From positions 496,001 to 560,000 of the forward strand of contig NZ_PHRF01000095.1 in assembly GCF_004151105.1 (NCBI RefSeq): 64,000 nt of DNA, given 5' to 3'. The notes under the pieces are model-generated. The model made no database searches. It worked only from the letters and a program-made list of their open reading frames with translations, and had not been told where the DNA came from. Below are positions 1 through 7,639 of the stretch, piece by piece; positions within the stretch are counted from its first letter, which is position 1, and the number at the start of each line of letters is the position of its first letter. The stretch is from Streptomyces sp. L-9-10. Lineage in GTDB: Bacteria > Actinomycetota > Actinomycetes > Streptomycetales > Streptomycetaceae. A program made the translations under genes and the position numbers.

Positions 1-111
1 CAGCTCGCCGTTGTGGTTGATGCCGATCTCACCCGTGACGTAGACCGGGCGGCCGGGTCCCGCGGTCCGCGTGCCGAGGGTGCGCAGGCGCGAGGTGGAG
101 TTGGTGCTCAT
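1..111 (-). CDS. neuB: N-acetylneuraminate/nonulosonate synthase, 5' end only
   Basis: Only the first 37 codons lie in the window; the gene runs off the left edge. The ATG at 111 opens a reading frame reaching EIGINHNGEL, the conserved N-terminal signature of NeuB-family synthases, which condense phosphoenolpyruvate with a hexosamine or mannose derivative to a nine-carbon sugar acid. It starts 9 bases after the neuA stop on the same strand, so the two are surely cotranscribed. Substrate choice (ManNAc, or Man-6-P giving Kdn) cannot be read from this fragment. Confidence 0.85.
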   Translation of the reverse strand, partial: MSTNSTSRLRTLGTRTAGPGRPVYVTGEIGINHNGEL

Positions 112-120
112 GGAGCGTCC

Positions 121-1335
121 TTACTTGTTGAGGGTGGGGGTGTGGGGGGTCTGGAGCCCCGGCCCGAGGATCCAGGCGGCGATCTCGCGGATCGCCCCCT
201 CGCCTCCGGGTGTCGTGGTGACGGCACGCGCGGCGGCGCGTACGGCGTCATGGGCACTCGCGACGGCCACCGGCCAGCCGACGAGTCCGAAGCACGGGAG
301 GTCGTTGACGTCGTTGCCGACGTAGAGAACCCGCTCGGGCGCGATTCCGTGCTCGTCGCACCACTGCTTGAGCGCGACGTCCTTGCGGTCGATGCCGTGC
401 AGCACCGGCACCTGGAGCTTGCGGGCGCGGGCGGCGACGACCGGGTTCTGTTCGGTGGAGAGGATGAGCAGCTTCAGTTCGCTGCGGCGCAGCGCGGCGA
501 TGCCGAGCCCGTCGCCGCGGTGCACGGCGACCATCTCGCGGCCGTCCGAGTCGACGAAGACCTTGTCGTCGGTCTGGGTGCCGTCGAAGTCGAGGACGAC
601 CGCGTCGATGTCGTCGTACGTCGGCAGGACGGCCGGGTCGAGGAGCGGGGCGAGCGCGCGGGCGCGGGCCAGGTCGTGCGGGTCGTCGATCTCCAGGACC
701 CGGGCGGGGTCGGTGGTGACGAGCGCGGTGTGGCCGAAGAAGCGGTGGTTGGCCTCGCGGAAGCCCTCGGCGCGCATCGCGTAGGCGGCGCCGGTCTCCA
801 GGTACTCCTGGGGACGGTCCTGGCGGCGCGGCCGGTTCGACTTGTCGTGGTTGACGCCGTAGCCGCCCGAGGCCCCGGCGTCGGCGCTGCCCGCGCTGTC
901 CCGGCGCCAGATGAAGCCGTGCGTCGGCGCGACGGTCAGCGCGCTGTCCGCGCCGTCCTCGGTGACCGCTCCCGCGACGCCGTCCAGGTCCTCGGCCGTG
1001 ATGAACGGGCTGGTGCACTGGACGAGCAGGACGACCTCGGCGGTCTTGCCGCGCATCGCGCCGTAGGCGTCCATCGCGTGCAGGACGGCGGCCTCGCTGG
1101 TCGCGGTGTCCCCCGCGATCGCGGCGGGGCGCAGGACGACCTCGGCGCCGGCGGAGCGTGCCGCGTCGGCGATGGCCGCGTCGTCGGTCGAGACGACGAC
1201 GTCGGTCACGCGCCGGGCGGCCAGGCAGGCGCGGACGGCACGGACGACGAGCGGTACGCCGCCGACGGGGGCGAGGTTCTTGGCGGGTACGCCCTTGGAT
1301 CCGCCGCGTGCGGGGATCACCGCGAGGACGGTCAT
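121..1335 (-). CDS. neuA: CMP-nonulosonate cytidylyltransferase fused to HAD phosphatase
   Basis: 404 residues from an ATG preceded by AAGGAG. The N-terminal half (about 1-230) is a cytidylyltransferase: it begins MTVLAVIPARGGSKGVPAKN, the CTP-binding signature, and contains QCTSPF and LETGAAYAM. The C-terminal part (about 235-404) is a KdsC-type HAD phosphatase with DFDGTQTDD (nucleophile and acid aspartates present), RGDGLGI, STEQNP and a GNDVND metal-binding loop. Activation by CTP and removal of a 9-phosphate could thus be joined in one chain, which would suit a NeuB making a phosphorylated product such as Kdn-9-P (inference). Similar fusions occur in animal CMP-sialate synthetases. It heads a neuA-neuB transcription unit. 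Confidence 0.9.
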   Translation of the reverse strand: MTVLAVIPARGGSKGVPAKNLAPVGGVPLVVRAVRACLAARRVTDVVVSTDDAAIADAARSAGAEVVLRPAAIAGDTATSEAAVLHAMDAYGAMRGKTAEVVLLVQCTSPFITAEDLDGVAGAVTEDGADSALTVAPTHGFIWRRDSAGSADAGASGGYGVNHDKSNRPRRQDRPQEYLETGAAYAMRAEGFREANHRFFGHTALVTTDPARVLEIDDPHDLARARALAPLLDPAVLPTYDDIDAVVLDFDGTQTDDKVFVDSDGREMVAVHRGDGLGIAALRRSELKLLILSTEQNPVVAARARKLQVPVLHGIDRKDVALKQWCDEHGIAPERVLYVGNDVNDLPCFGLVGWPVAVASAHDAVRAAARAVTTTPGGEGAIREIAAWILGPGLQTPHTPTLNK

Positions 1336-1454
1336 CTGTTCTCCTTGGTCCGCGGATCGGTCTTCCGCGGCTCGTTCATCTGCGGCTCGGTCATGCGCGG
1401 CCCGTTCGTCCGCGGTGTGTGGTGTGGCCGGGTCCTGTGCCGGCGACGGCCCGG

Positions 1455-2777
1455 TCACAGCTCGCCCATGCGGCGGATGACGGGCGCCACGCGCTGCACG
1501 CCGTGGCGGTAGGCGCCGCGCGCGGCGCCCCGTACGGCCTCGCGCACCACGCGCCTGACCCCGCGGACATCGCCCTCGGAGGCCCGCGACGGCAGTGGGG
1601 TCCCGTCCACGGCCAGGTGGTAGCGGGCCAGCAGCGGCGGCAGGTAGCCGGGCGCGGTGGTGGCCGTGTAGTACGGGCTGATCTCGGGCAGGTCCGGCCC
1701 GTCGAGCAGCTCCGCCACCCGCTGCCGGGCGCCGTCGAAGGCCGACGCGTACGATCCGTCGGCGGCGACGCCCTGCCGGTCGCACCAGACCGCGTCGGGG
1801 CGCGGGCGCCCGCCGCCGTCCAGCTGGTCCCAGGACGCCAGACAGCCCGAGCCGATGAAGTGGTGGTTGCCGAGCGGTTCGCGGACCCCGAAGTCGGTGA
1901 GGATCGCGGTCGGGATGCGCCGGTGCAGGGACTCCAGCGCGGCCGTCGAGGAGACGGTGACCAGCAGGTCCGTACGGTCGAGGACCTCGCCCATGTTCCC
2001 GTACACCATGCGGAAGTTGGGCGGCAGACCGCCGGGCACCTTCTCGGCGAGCCGCTGGTACGGGAACTCCTCCACGTGTGTGGTGTGCTCGCCCGGCTTG
2101 CTGCGCAGCTTCAGCAGCACCTCGCGGCGCGGGTGGAGCCTGGCGTGCTCGACGAGGCGCCGCAGCAGGTAGGTGCGGTCGGCGCGGCTCGCCGGTACGG
2201 AGGGCTGGGCGGCGAAGACGACGGTGTCGCGGCCCTCCTCGGGGACGTACCGCTCACCGCCGAGGAAGGGCAGCGCGGCCTCGGTGACCGAGGAGGCGTC
2301 GGCGCCCACGCCCTCGTAGACGGCGCGGAAGCGCTGCGCGTCGTAGCGCGAGTTGGCGAGGACGACATCCGCGCCGTGCCGCAGCAGCAGCCCGTCCGAG
2401 AGCTTCTCGTAGACGACTCCGACGTAGCCGGTGACGATCACGGGCCGGTGGGCCATCTTGAGGGCGGATATCCCGTGCAGCATCGCCTGTACGGCGCCGC
2501 CGACGAGGGCGAGGACGACCATGTCGTACGACTCCTCGCGGAGCGTGCGCAGGAAGTCGGTGCCGGTCACCTCGCGCAGGGCGTCCGCCTCCGCGCCGAC
2601 CTCGGCGAGCTGTCTCGCGGTGGGCGTGGCTCGTCCGCGCAGGAGAAAGCCGCTGAGCTCTATGGAGCGGTCGTCCGGCGCGATGCGGCGCGCGGTGAGC
2701 GCGCCCCACTTCCACCGGGTGTCGGAGTCGGCGAGCACGGCGACCCGGACCGCTTGACCGCTGATACGTGATGGCAC
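1455..2777 (-). CDS. DUF6716-like putative glycosyltransferase
   Basis: 440 residues from the GTG at 2777; a TTG at 2816 is a possible longer start. The N-terminus VRVAVLADSDTRWKWGA and the later STAALESLHRRIPT segment look like the actinobacterial family annotated DUF6716 putative glycosyltransferase, a GT-B-like group in surface-glycan loci (family recalled, not searched). No signal peptide or membrane helix is seen, so it should act in the cytosol. It lies 119 bases upstream of neuA on the same strand and is divergent from the GT2 gene, which supports a role in assembling the same polymer. The donor sugar is unknown. Confidence 0.65.
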   Translation of the reverse strand: MPSRISGQAVRVAVLADSDTRWKWGALTARRIAPDDRSIELSGFLLRGRATPTARQLAEVGAEADALREVTGTDFLRTLREESYDMVVLALVGGAVQAMLHGISALKMAHRPVIVTGYVGVVYEKLSDGLLLRHGADVVLANSRYDAQRFRAVYEGVGADASSVTEAALPFLGGERYVPEEGRDTVVFAAQPSVPASRADRTYLLRRLVEHARLHPRREVLLKLRSKPGEHTTHVEEFPYQRLAEKVPGGLPPNFRMVYGNMGEVLDRTDLLVTVSSTAALESLHRRIPTAILTDFGVREPLGNHHFIGSGCLASWDQLDGGGRPRPDAVWCDRQGVAADGSYASAFDGARQRVAELLDGPDLPEISPYYTATTAPGYLPPLLARYHLAVDGTPLPSRASEGDVRGVRRVVREAVRGAARGAYRHGVQRVAPVIRRMGEL

Positions 2778-2985
2778 GACGTGGACGTTAGAAAGCCATT
2801 CCGTTTGTCGCCCCAACTCAATGGCAATAAAGGGTTAACAGCACATCTACGAATGGCGACGCGGGCCCGGAACGGACAAAAAACGGCCGGGATGCGGGCG
2901 GCTTCACCATTCCGCCATTCTTCGTTCACCTTCCATGCGTCCGGATGTCAGGCGGCATGACTCGGCTCCGCCTAGCGTCACGCAG

Positions 2986-3966
2986 GTGGTCAAGCTCTCT
3001 GTTGTCGTGCCGTTCTACAACGTGCAGACATACGCCCTCGAAACCCTTAGAAGCCTGCGCGCGAACAGCCGCGAGGACTTCCAGTTCCTTCTTGTCGACG
3101 ACTGTTCGACCGACGGGACCCCGGAGATCCTCGAACAGGCGGCGCGCGACCTTCCGGGGGCGGTCCTCCTCAGACACGAACAGAACGGGGGGCTGGCCAC
3201 CGCGCGCAATACGGGTCTGGACGCCGCGGACGGGGAGTACGTCACCTTCCTCGACGGTGACGACTGGGTGGCGCCCGGCTACTACGAGCAGGTGCTCGCC
3301 TCCATGGAGAGGCTGGGCTGCGACTTCGTCCGTACCGACCACGTCCAGTTCACGGCCAGGGCGCGGACGATCCACCGCGTCCCGGTCGGCCGGCGCGACG
3401 AGGTGCTGTCGCCCCGGGACGCGATCCTGCCCGCCGACCGCTCCACCTCGGTCGACTATCCGTACGCCTGGGCGGGCATGTACCACCGCAGGCTCGTCGA
3501 CCGCGGCCTGGTGCACTTCACGGACGGACTGCGGACCGCCGAGGACCGGCCCTGGATCTGGCGGCTGCACCGCGAGGCGGAGTCCTTCGCCGTGCTCGGA
3601 CTGCTCGGGACCTTCTACCGGCGCGGGGTCGCCTCGTCGCTCACCCAGATCGGCGACGTACGGCAGCTCGATTTCATCCGCGCCTTCGACCAGGTCATCG
3701 AGGAGACCGCGAAAGACGCGGAAGCGGACCGTTTCCTGCTGAAGGCCGTGCGCACCTACTGCGCGATCATTTCCCACCATCTGGCGTCGAAAGAGCGATT
3801 CGAACCGGCCGTGGCGCGGCAATTGCGCGCGATGAGCGCCGCCGCTCTGAAACGACTGCCTCAGGACGTCTTGAAGGAAGCGCTGGATTCGATGGACCTG
3901 GACCGCTCGGCCCGGCTGCGCCGCCTGCGAAGGCGGCCCCTGGCCGCCGGGAAGGCGGCAGCGTGA
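2986..3966 (+). CDS. Family 2 glycosyltransferase
   Basis: 326 residues. The N-terminus KLSVVVPFYN, the nucleotide-binding VDDCSTDGT and the metal-binding FLDGDDW (DXD-like) define a GT-A fold GT2 enzyme, followed by a helical C-terminal extension of about 130 residues ending in a basic Arg-rich tail that may contact the membrane. The start is taken as the GTG at 2986 rather than an upstream ATG at 2935: TAGCGT sits 7 bases upstream, the spacing expected for a leaderless transcript, and homology begins here. The stop overlaps the next ATG as TGATG, so the two genes are translationally coupled. Probable role: adding a sugar to the nonulosonate polymer or its linker. Confidence 0.85.
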   Translation: MVKLSVVVPFYNVQTYALETLRSLRANSREDFQFLLVDDCSTDGTPEILEQAARDLPGAVLLRHEQNGGLATARNTGLDAADGEYVTFLDGDDWVAPGYYEQVLASMERLGCDFVRTDHVQFTARARTIHRVPVGRRDEVLSPRDAILPADRSTSVDYPYAWAGMYHRRLVDRGLVHFTDGLRTAEDRPWIWRLHREAESFAVLGLLGTFYRRGVASSLTQIGDVRQLDFIRAFDQVIEETAKDAEADRFLLKAVRTYCAIISHHLASKERFEPAVARQLRAMSAAALKRLPQDVLKEALDSMDLDRSARLRRLRRRPLAAGKAAA

Positions 3967-5333
3967 TGGCGTCGTCGTCCCTCTTTCCGAACGCGTCCGC
4001 GGCCGGGCGTACGACGCAGGTCTTCTGCGCCTCCACGCTCTACGGAGCGGCCACGCTGGCCGCCGCGATCGACGCCGGGCTCTTCCCCGCGGTCCACCGC
4101 CGACTGCTGGTCGTCTGCAACAACGCGGGTTCGCCCGAACTGACGCCCTCGGTCGACGAGATGCCGGGCTTCGAGCAGCTGCGCGACCGGTTCGACGACC
4201 TCGTGTCGTGGAACGAGACGATCGCGCCGTTCCACCCGGGCAGCTGGTCGCCGCGCGCCGACGACGTCCCCCTGTGGGAACGCCATCTGCGGCTGGCCTG
4301 GCGGCTCGGGGACGACGACGTACGGCTGGTCGTCGAGTCGATCCAGGTCAACCCGGCGCTCGCGATCGCGCAGATCTTCACCGGCGCGCCCATCGAGGTG
4401 TACGCGGACGGGCTGATGAGCTACGGGCCCACCCGCTCGAAGATAGAACCGCTGGTCGGCGAGCGGGTGCGCAGACTGCTGCACCTCGATCTCGTACCGG
4501 GGCTCAAGCCGCTGCTCCTCACCGAGTTCGGCGTCGGCCCGGAGCTGGTGCCGACGGACGCCTTCCTGCGCGTGCTGGACGAACTCACCGACGCCGAGCG
4601 GAACTTCGACACTCCGTCGGAGCCCCCGGCGCTGCTCCTCGGCCAGTACCTCTCCGCGCTCGGGATCCTCTCCGAGCGCGAGGAGGAGGAGCTGCACATC
4701 CGGATGGTGCGGGGCGCGGTCGCCAAGGGCCACACCCAGGTGGTCTTCAAGCCGCATCCCACGGCCCCGGCCGCCTGGTCGCGGCAGCTGGAGCAGGAGG
4801 CGAAGAAGCTCGGCGCCGACCTGACCATCCTGGACAGCCCGGTGCTAGCCGAGGTGCTCTACCGGCGGCTGAAGCCCGCGCTGGTGGTCGGCTGCTTCTC
4901 GACGGCGCTGTTCACGGCGTCCGCGTTCTACGGCATCCCGGTGGCGCACACGGGCACGGAACTGCTGCTGGAGCGGCTCGCCCCGTACCAGAACAGCAAC
5001 CGCGTGCCGGTGACGATCGTGGACGCGCTGCTGCCGTCGCTGGACGACGGTGACTCCGTCACCCACCGGCCGGACCCGCTGATCGCGGAGCTGGTCGCGA
5101 CCGTCGGCTACGCGATGCAGCACCAGATCTACCCGGGGCTGCGCCCCACGGCGGAGAAGTACCTGTCGGAGCATCTCGACACGCACACCTGGCGCTACTT
5201 CAAGCGGCGCCGGCTCACGGCGCTGGCGCTGCCCGGCGCGGTCCCGGCGCAGCTGGCCCGTATCCCGCGCAACGCGACGGCCCGGCGGATGGTGCGGCGG
5301 GCGCGGAAGCTGCGGCGGGCGGTGCTGCGGTAG
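3966..5333 (+). CDS. Polysialyltransferase-family glycosyltransferase
   Basis: 455 residues, coupled to the GT2 gene through TGATG; a GTG at 3963 is an alternative first codon. Segments FKPHPTAP (about 260) and GCFSTALFTASAFYGIP (about 315) fit the GT-B alpha-2,8-polysialyltransferase family (PF07388), whose HP motif is functionally important and binds CMP-sugar donors. There is no signal peptide, and the Arg-rich C-terminus resembles a membrane-association tail. With neuA and neuB beside it, it is the likely polymerase or transferase using CMP-nonulosonate. Whether it makes a homopolymer or adds single residues is open. Confidence 0.8.
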   Translation: MASSSLFPNASAAGRTTQVFCASTLYGAATLAAAIDAGLFPAVHRRLLVVCNNAGSPELTPSVDEMPGFEQLRDRFDDLVSWNETIAPFHPGSWSPRADDVPLWERHLRLAWRLGDDDVRLVVESIQVNPALAIAQIFTGAPIEVYADGLMSYGPTRSKIEPLVGERVRRLLHLDLVPGLKPLLLTEFGVGPELVPTDAFLRVLDELTDAERNFDTPSEPPALLLGQYLSALGILSEREEEELHIRMVRGAVAKGHTQVVFKPHPTAPAAWSRQLEQEAKKLGADLTILDSPVLAEVLYRRLKPALVVGCFSTALFTASAFYGIPVAHTGTELLLERLAPYQNSNRVPVTIVDALLPSLDDGDSVTHRPDPLIAELVATVGYAMQHQIYPGLRPTAEKYLSEHLDTHTWRYFKRRRLTALALPGAVPAQLARIPRNATARRMVRRARKLRRAVLR

Positions 5334-5365
5334 CACCGCCGCGGCAGGACGGCGAGGACCCTGGT

Positions 5366-5400
5366 CGCCGGACGGGACGCGATGTGCCGCCCGTCCGGCG
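5366..5400. terminator. Bidirectional hairpin between convergent genes
   Basis: Perfect 11-base arms CGCCGGACGGG (5366-5376) and CCCGTCCGGCG (5390-5400) with a 13-base loop. It sits between the stops of the convergent polysialyltransferase-family and pyruvyltransferase-family genes. There is no U tract, as usual in Streptomyces. Confidence 0.8.
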
Positions 5401-5431
5401 AGGGTCTCCGGCGAGGGCCGGGGGCCGGGGA

Positions 5432-7639
5432 TCAGGCCGTGCGGCCTTCGGGGGTCTGGGCGGTGGTCCCCAGGATCGCCCGCAGCTCCGCCGCGTTCGC
5501 CTGCGTGACCTTCCACAGCTCCCGCTGTCTGCCGTGTACGTCGGCGACGGACGCGGCGTGATCGTCCAGCAGCCCGAGCGCCCGTTCCGTCAGCACCGCC
5601 CCGAGGTTCTTGTCATGGACGGAGACGCCCCACTCCGGGCGCTCGATGTCGGACAGGAAGTACGCCATCTTGGGGTGCGAGATCAGGCTGATGATCGGCG
5701 TTCCGCAGCCGAACGGGATCATTCCCGCGTGCCCCCGCATCCCGATCACCAGCTTCGTACGGGCGTAGAGGTCGCGGATCTCGTCGTTCCCGGAGTCGTA
5801 CATCGGGATCACCGGCAGCGAGATGCCGTGCTCGCGCCGCAGATCGAACGCGATCCGCTCGTCGTCCACCGAGTGCGCCACGCACTTCACCTCGGCGTGG
5901 CCGCCCAGCGCCCGTATCGCCTTGGCCAGTTCGGCGAGGAAGTGCCCGTAGTCATGGCCGAAGCGCAGCCCGGCCCGGTCGTAGGCGGCATTGACCAGGA
6001 TGGTGTTCTCGCGGTGCGCCGGGTCCGTCCAGCCGTCGACCAGCTGCCGGGTGACGGTGGTCGGGCAGGGCTGGAAGCGCACCTTCTCGTGCAGGTCGGC
6101 GGGGAGCAGCGCGCGGACCTTCTCGATCGAACCGTGGTTGCGGAGCCCGAAGAAGGCGGACCGTTCCACGAGCCGGCGCAGACTCGCGTTGAAGCGTTCG
6201 CGCCGGTAGGACTGTCCGTCGAAGGCGTTGAAGCCGACCGCGTACACCATCACGGGCACGTCGATCCGGTCGAGCAGCGCGTCGGGGACGTTCCACTGCC
6301 AGGCGCTGTTCCCGTTGGGCGCGGTGTCGGGGATGAACAGCCCGCCGCCCCCGATCACCAGCCCGCGCCGGGCGTTGACCCGCTCCAGCGCGGCTTCGTC
6401 GAAGAGCCGGTGCGCGTGGATCGAGTGCCAGCGGCGGGGTCCGGTGTCGGGGCCGAAGGTGAGCCGTACGGACTCGGGCAGCAGCTTGTCCCCGGCGTTG
6501 CCCTGCTGCGGCATGTAGTACGCGACATGGGCGAGCTGGTCCTCCGCCGCGCCCTCACGCGGGTTCGGCAGCCCGGCGGACGCGCCCGTCGTACGGCGCT
6601 GCATCTGCCGCGCGCCCCGGTGGGTGGGGTCGGCGGAGAGCCCGCTCATGGCGTGGCGCTGTGCCGTGGTGTCGTCGCCGTGGATCCAGGCGATCTGGGC
6701 CAGCCGCGCGAAGGCGGTGGCGGCGCGCTTGGGGGCGGCGGTGGCCAGCAGCAGCTGGGCCTCGGCCTCCTCGTAGCGGGACAGGCTCATCAGGGCGTGC
6801 CCGAACACCTCGTGCGGCCATGCCTCGTTCACCGGGATACGGACCGATCCCAGCAGGTCGGCGGCCTCCTGGAACTCGCCCGCGCCGATATGGGCGAGCG
6901 CGACGCGGCGGGCGGTCTCGACGTCTCCGGTGCGGGCGACGTGCGGGGTCCCGTAGTGGACGATCAGATCGTGGTGGGGGGTGCCGTTCAGCGCGAGGTA
7001 GGCGGCGTGCAGCTCGGCGTCGGAGAGTTCGTACGCGCTCCGGTCGTCCTGGGAGTCGCCGATCGGGGCCTCGCCGCCGGGTTCCGGGTCCGTCTCCGCG
7101 TGGTCGCGCTGGATGACGAACGTGTCGCCGGGCGTGAAGGCGACCGCCCCTTCGCGCAGCCGCAGGAGTGCGCCGAGGTCGCCCCGTACGACCGTGCGCG
7201 GGTCGAGGACGATCACGGTGTCGTAGTCCCGGATCACGGTCGCGTAGTCCCGGATCACGGTCGCGTAATCCCGGATCACGGTGGCGTAGTCGCCGGTGCG
7301 GAACGCGTCGCCGCGCGGGCCCGTCCCCGCCGGGCGCAGCTCGACGCGCGGGTGGAGCGCGTGGATACGGGCGGCGGAGGCGGCCGGCAGACCGGGCCCG
7401 CCGTGCAGGACGACGAAGTCCTCGCACACGCCCGGGTTGGACAGGGCGAGGCTGCGCAGCAGGGTCAGGAGGCCGGGCACGTCGTCGTCGCCGACGACGA
7501 ACGCGGCGAAGGCGATACGGCGCTTGCCGGTGAGCGAGTCCGCGGTCATGGGGCTCGCGGTCATGGGGCTCGCGGTCGCGGGGCTCGGGGGCACGGGGCT
7601 CGCGGTCGCGGGGCTCGGGGGCACGGGGCTCGGGGTCAT
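5432..7639 (-). CDS. Polysaccharide pyruvyltransferase-family protein with N-terminal GT8-like region
   Basis: 735 residues from the ATG at 7639, which overlaps the GT29 stop by 4 bases (ATGA), so the two are coupled. Residues about 35-250 resemble a GT8-like nucleotide-sugar domain (IAFAAFVVGDDD near the start and DTVIVLDPRTVVRGDL); about 250-370 is helical and TPR-like; about 390-720 is a PF04230 pyruvyltransferase domain with QQGNAGDKLLPES, VIGGGGLFIPD and MRGHAGMIPFGCGTPII. PF04230 enzymes transfer pyruvate from PEP to a sugar as a ketal. The chain has two in-frame tandem expansions: RDYATVI heptads and a Pro/Ala/Ser/Thr N-terminal run. Likely a cytosolic decorating enzyme for the adjacent glycopolymer. 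Confidence 0.75.
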   Translation of the reverse strand: MTPSPVPPSPATASPVPPSPATASPMTASPMTADSLTGKRRIAFAAFVVGDDDVPGLLTLLRSLALSNPGVCEDFVVLHGGPGLPAASAARIHALHPRVELRPAGTGPRGDAFRTGDYATVIRDYATVIRDYATVIRDYDTVIVLDPRTVVRGDLGALLRLREGAVAFTPGDTFVIQRDHAETDPEPGGEAPIGDSQDDRSAYELSDAELHAAYLALNGTPHHDLIVHYGTPHVARTGDVETARRVALAHIGAGEFQEAADLLGSVRIPVNEAWPHEVFGHALMSLSRYEEAEAQLLLATAAPKRAATAFARLAQIAWIHGDDTTAQRHAMSGLSADPTHRGARQMQRRTTGASAGLPNPREGAAEDQLAHVAYYMPQQGNAGDKLLPESVRLTFGPDTGPRRWHSIHAHRLFDEAALERVNARRGLVIGGGGLFIPDTAPNGNSAWQWNVPDALLDRIDVPVMVYAVGFNAFDGQSYRRERFNASLRRLVERSAFFGLRNHGSIEKVRALLPADLHEKVRFQPCPTTVTRQLVDGWTDPAHRENTILVNAAYDRAGLRFGHDYGHFLAELAKAIRALGGHAEVKCVAHSVDDERIAFDLRREHGISLPVIPMYDSGNDEIRDLYARTKLVIGMRGHAGMIPFGCGTPIISLISHPKMAYFLSDIERPEWGVSVHDKNLGAVLTERALGLLDDHAASVADVHGRQRELWKVTQANAAELRAILGTTAQTPEGRTA
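7211..7294 (-). repeat. Four 21-base tandem repeats inside the pyruvyltransferase-family gene
   Basis: Four head-to-tail copies begin with GATCACGGT at 7211, 7232, 7253 and 7274. They encode successive RDYATVI-type heptads. The central copies differ by one base, so the expansion is recent. Confidence 0.9.
7571..7630 (-). repeat. Perfect 30-base tandem duplication in the same gene
   Basis: Two identical 30-base units (7571-7600 and 7601-7630), plus shorter GTCATGGGGCTCGCG repeats up to about 7549. They encode the Pro/Ala/Ser/Thr-rich N-terminus of the pyruvyltransferase-family protein. Confidence 0.9.

Noticed and set aside
1158..2771. Plus-strand open frame opposite neuA and the DUF6716-like gene
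   Set aside because: Composition is Arg/Gly/Val-rich mirror of the real genes, and no motif is present.
7200..7300. CRISPR-like repeats
   Set aside because: The 21-base units are contiguous, without spacers, and encode heptads in a protein.
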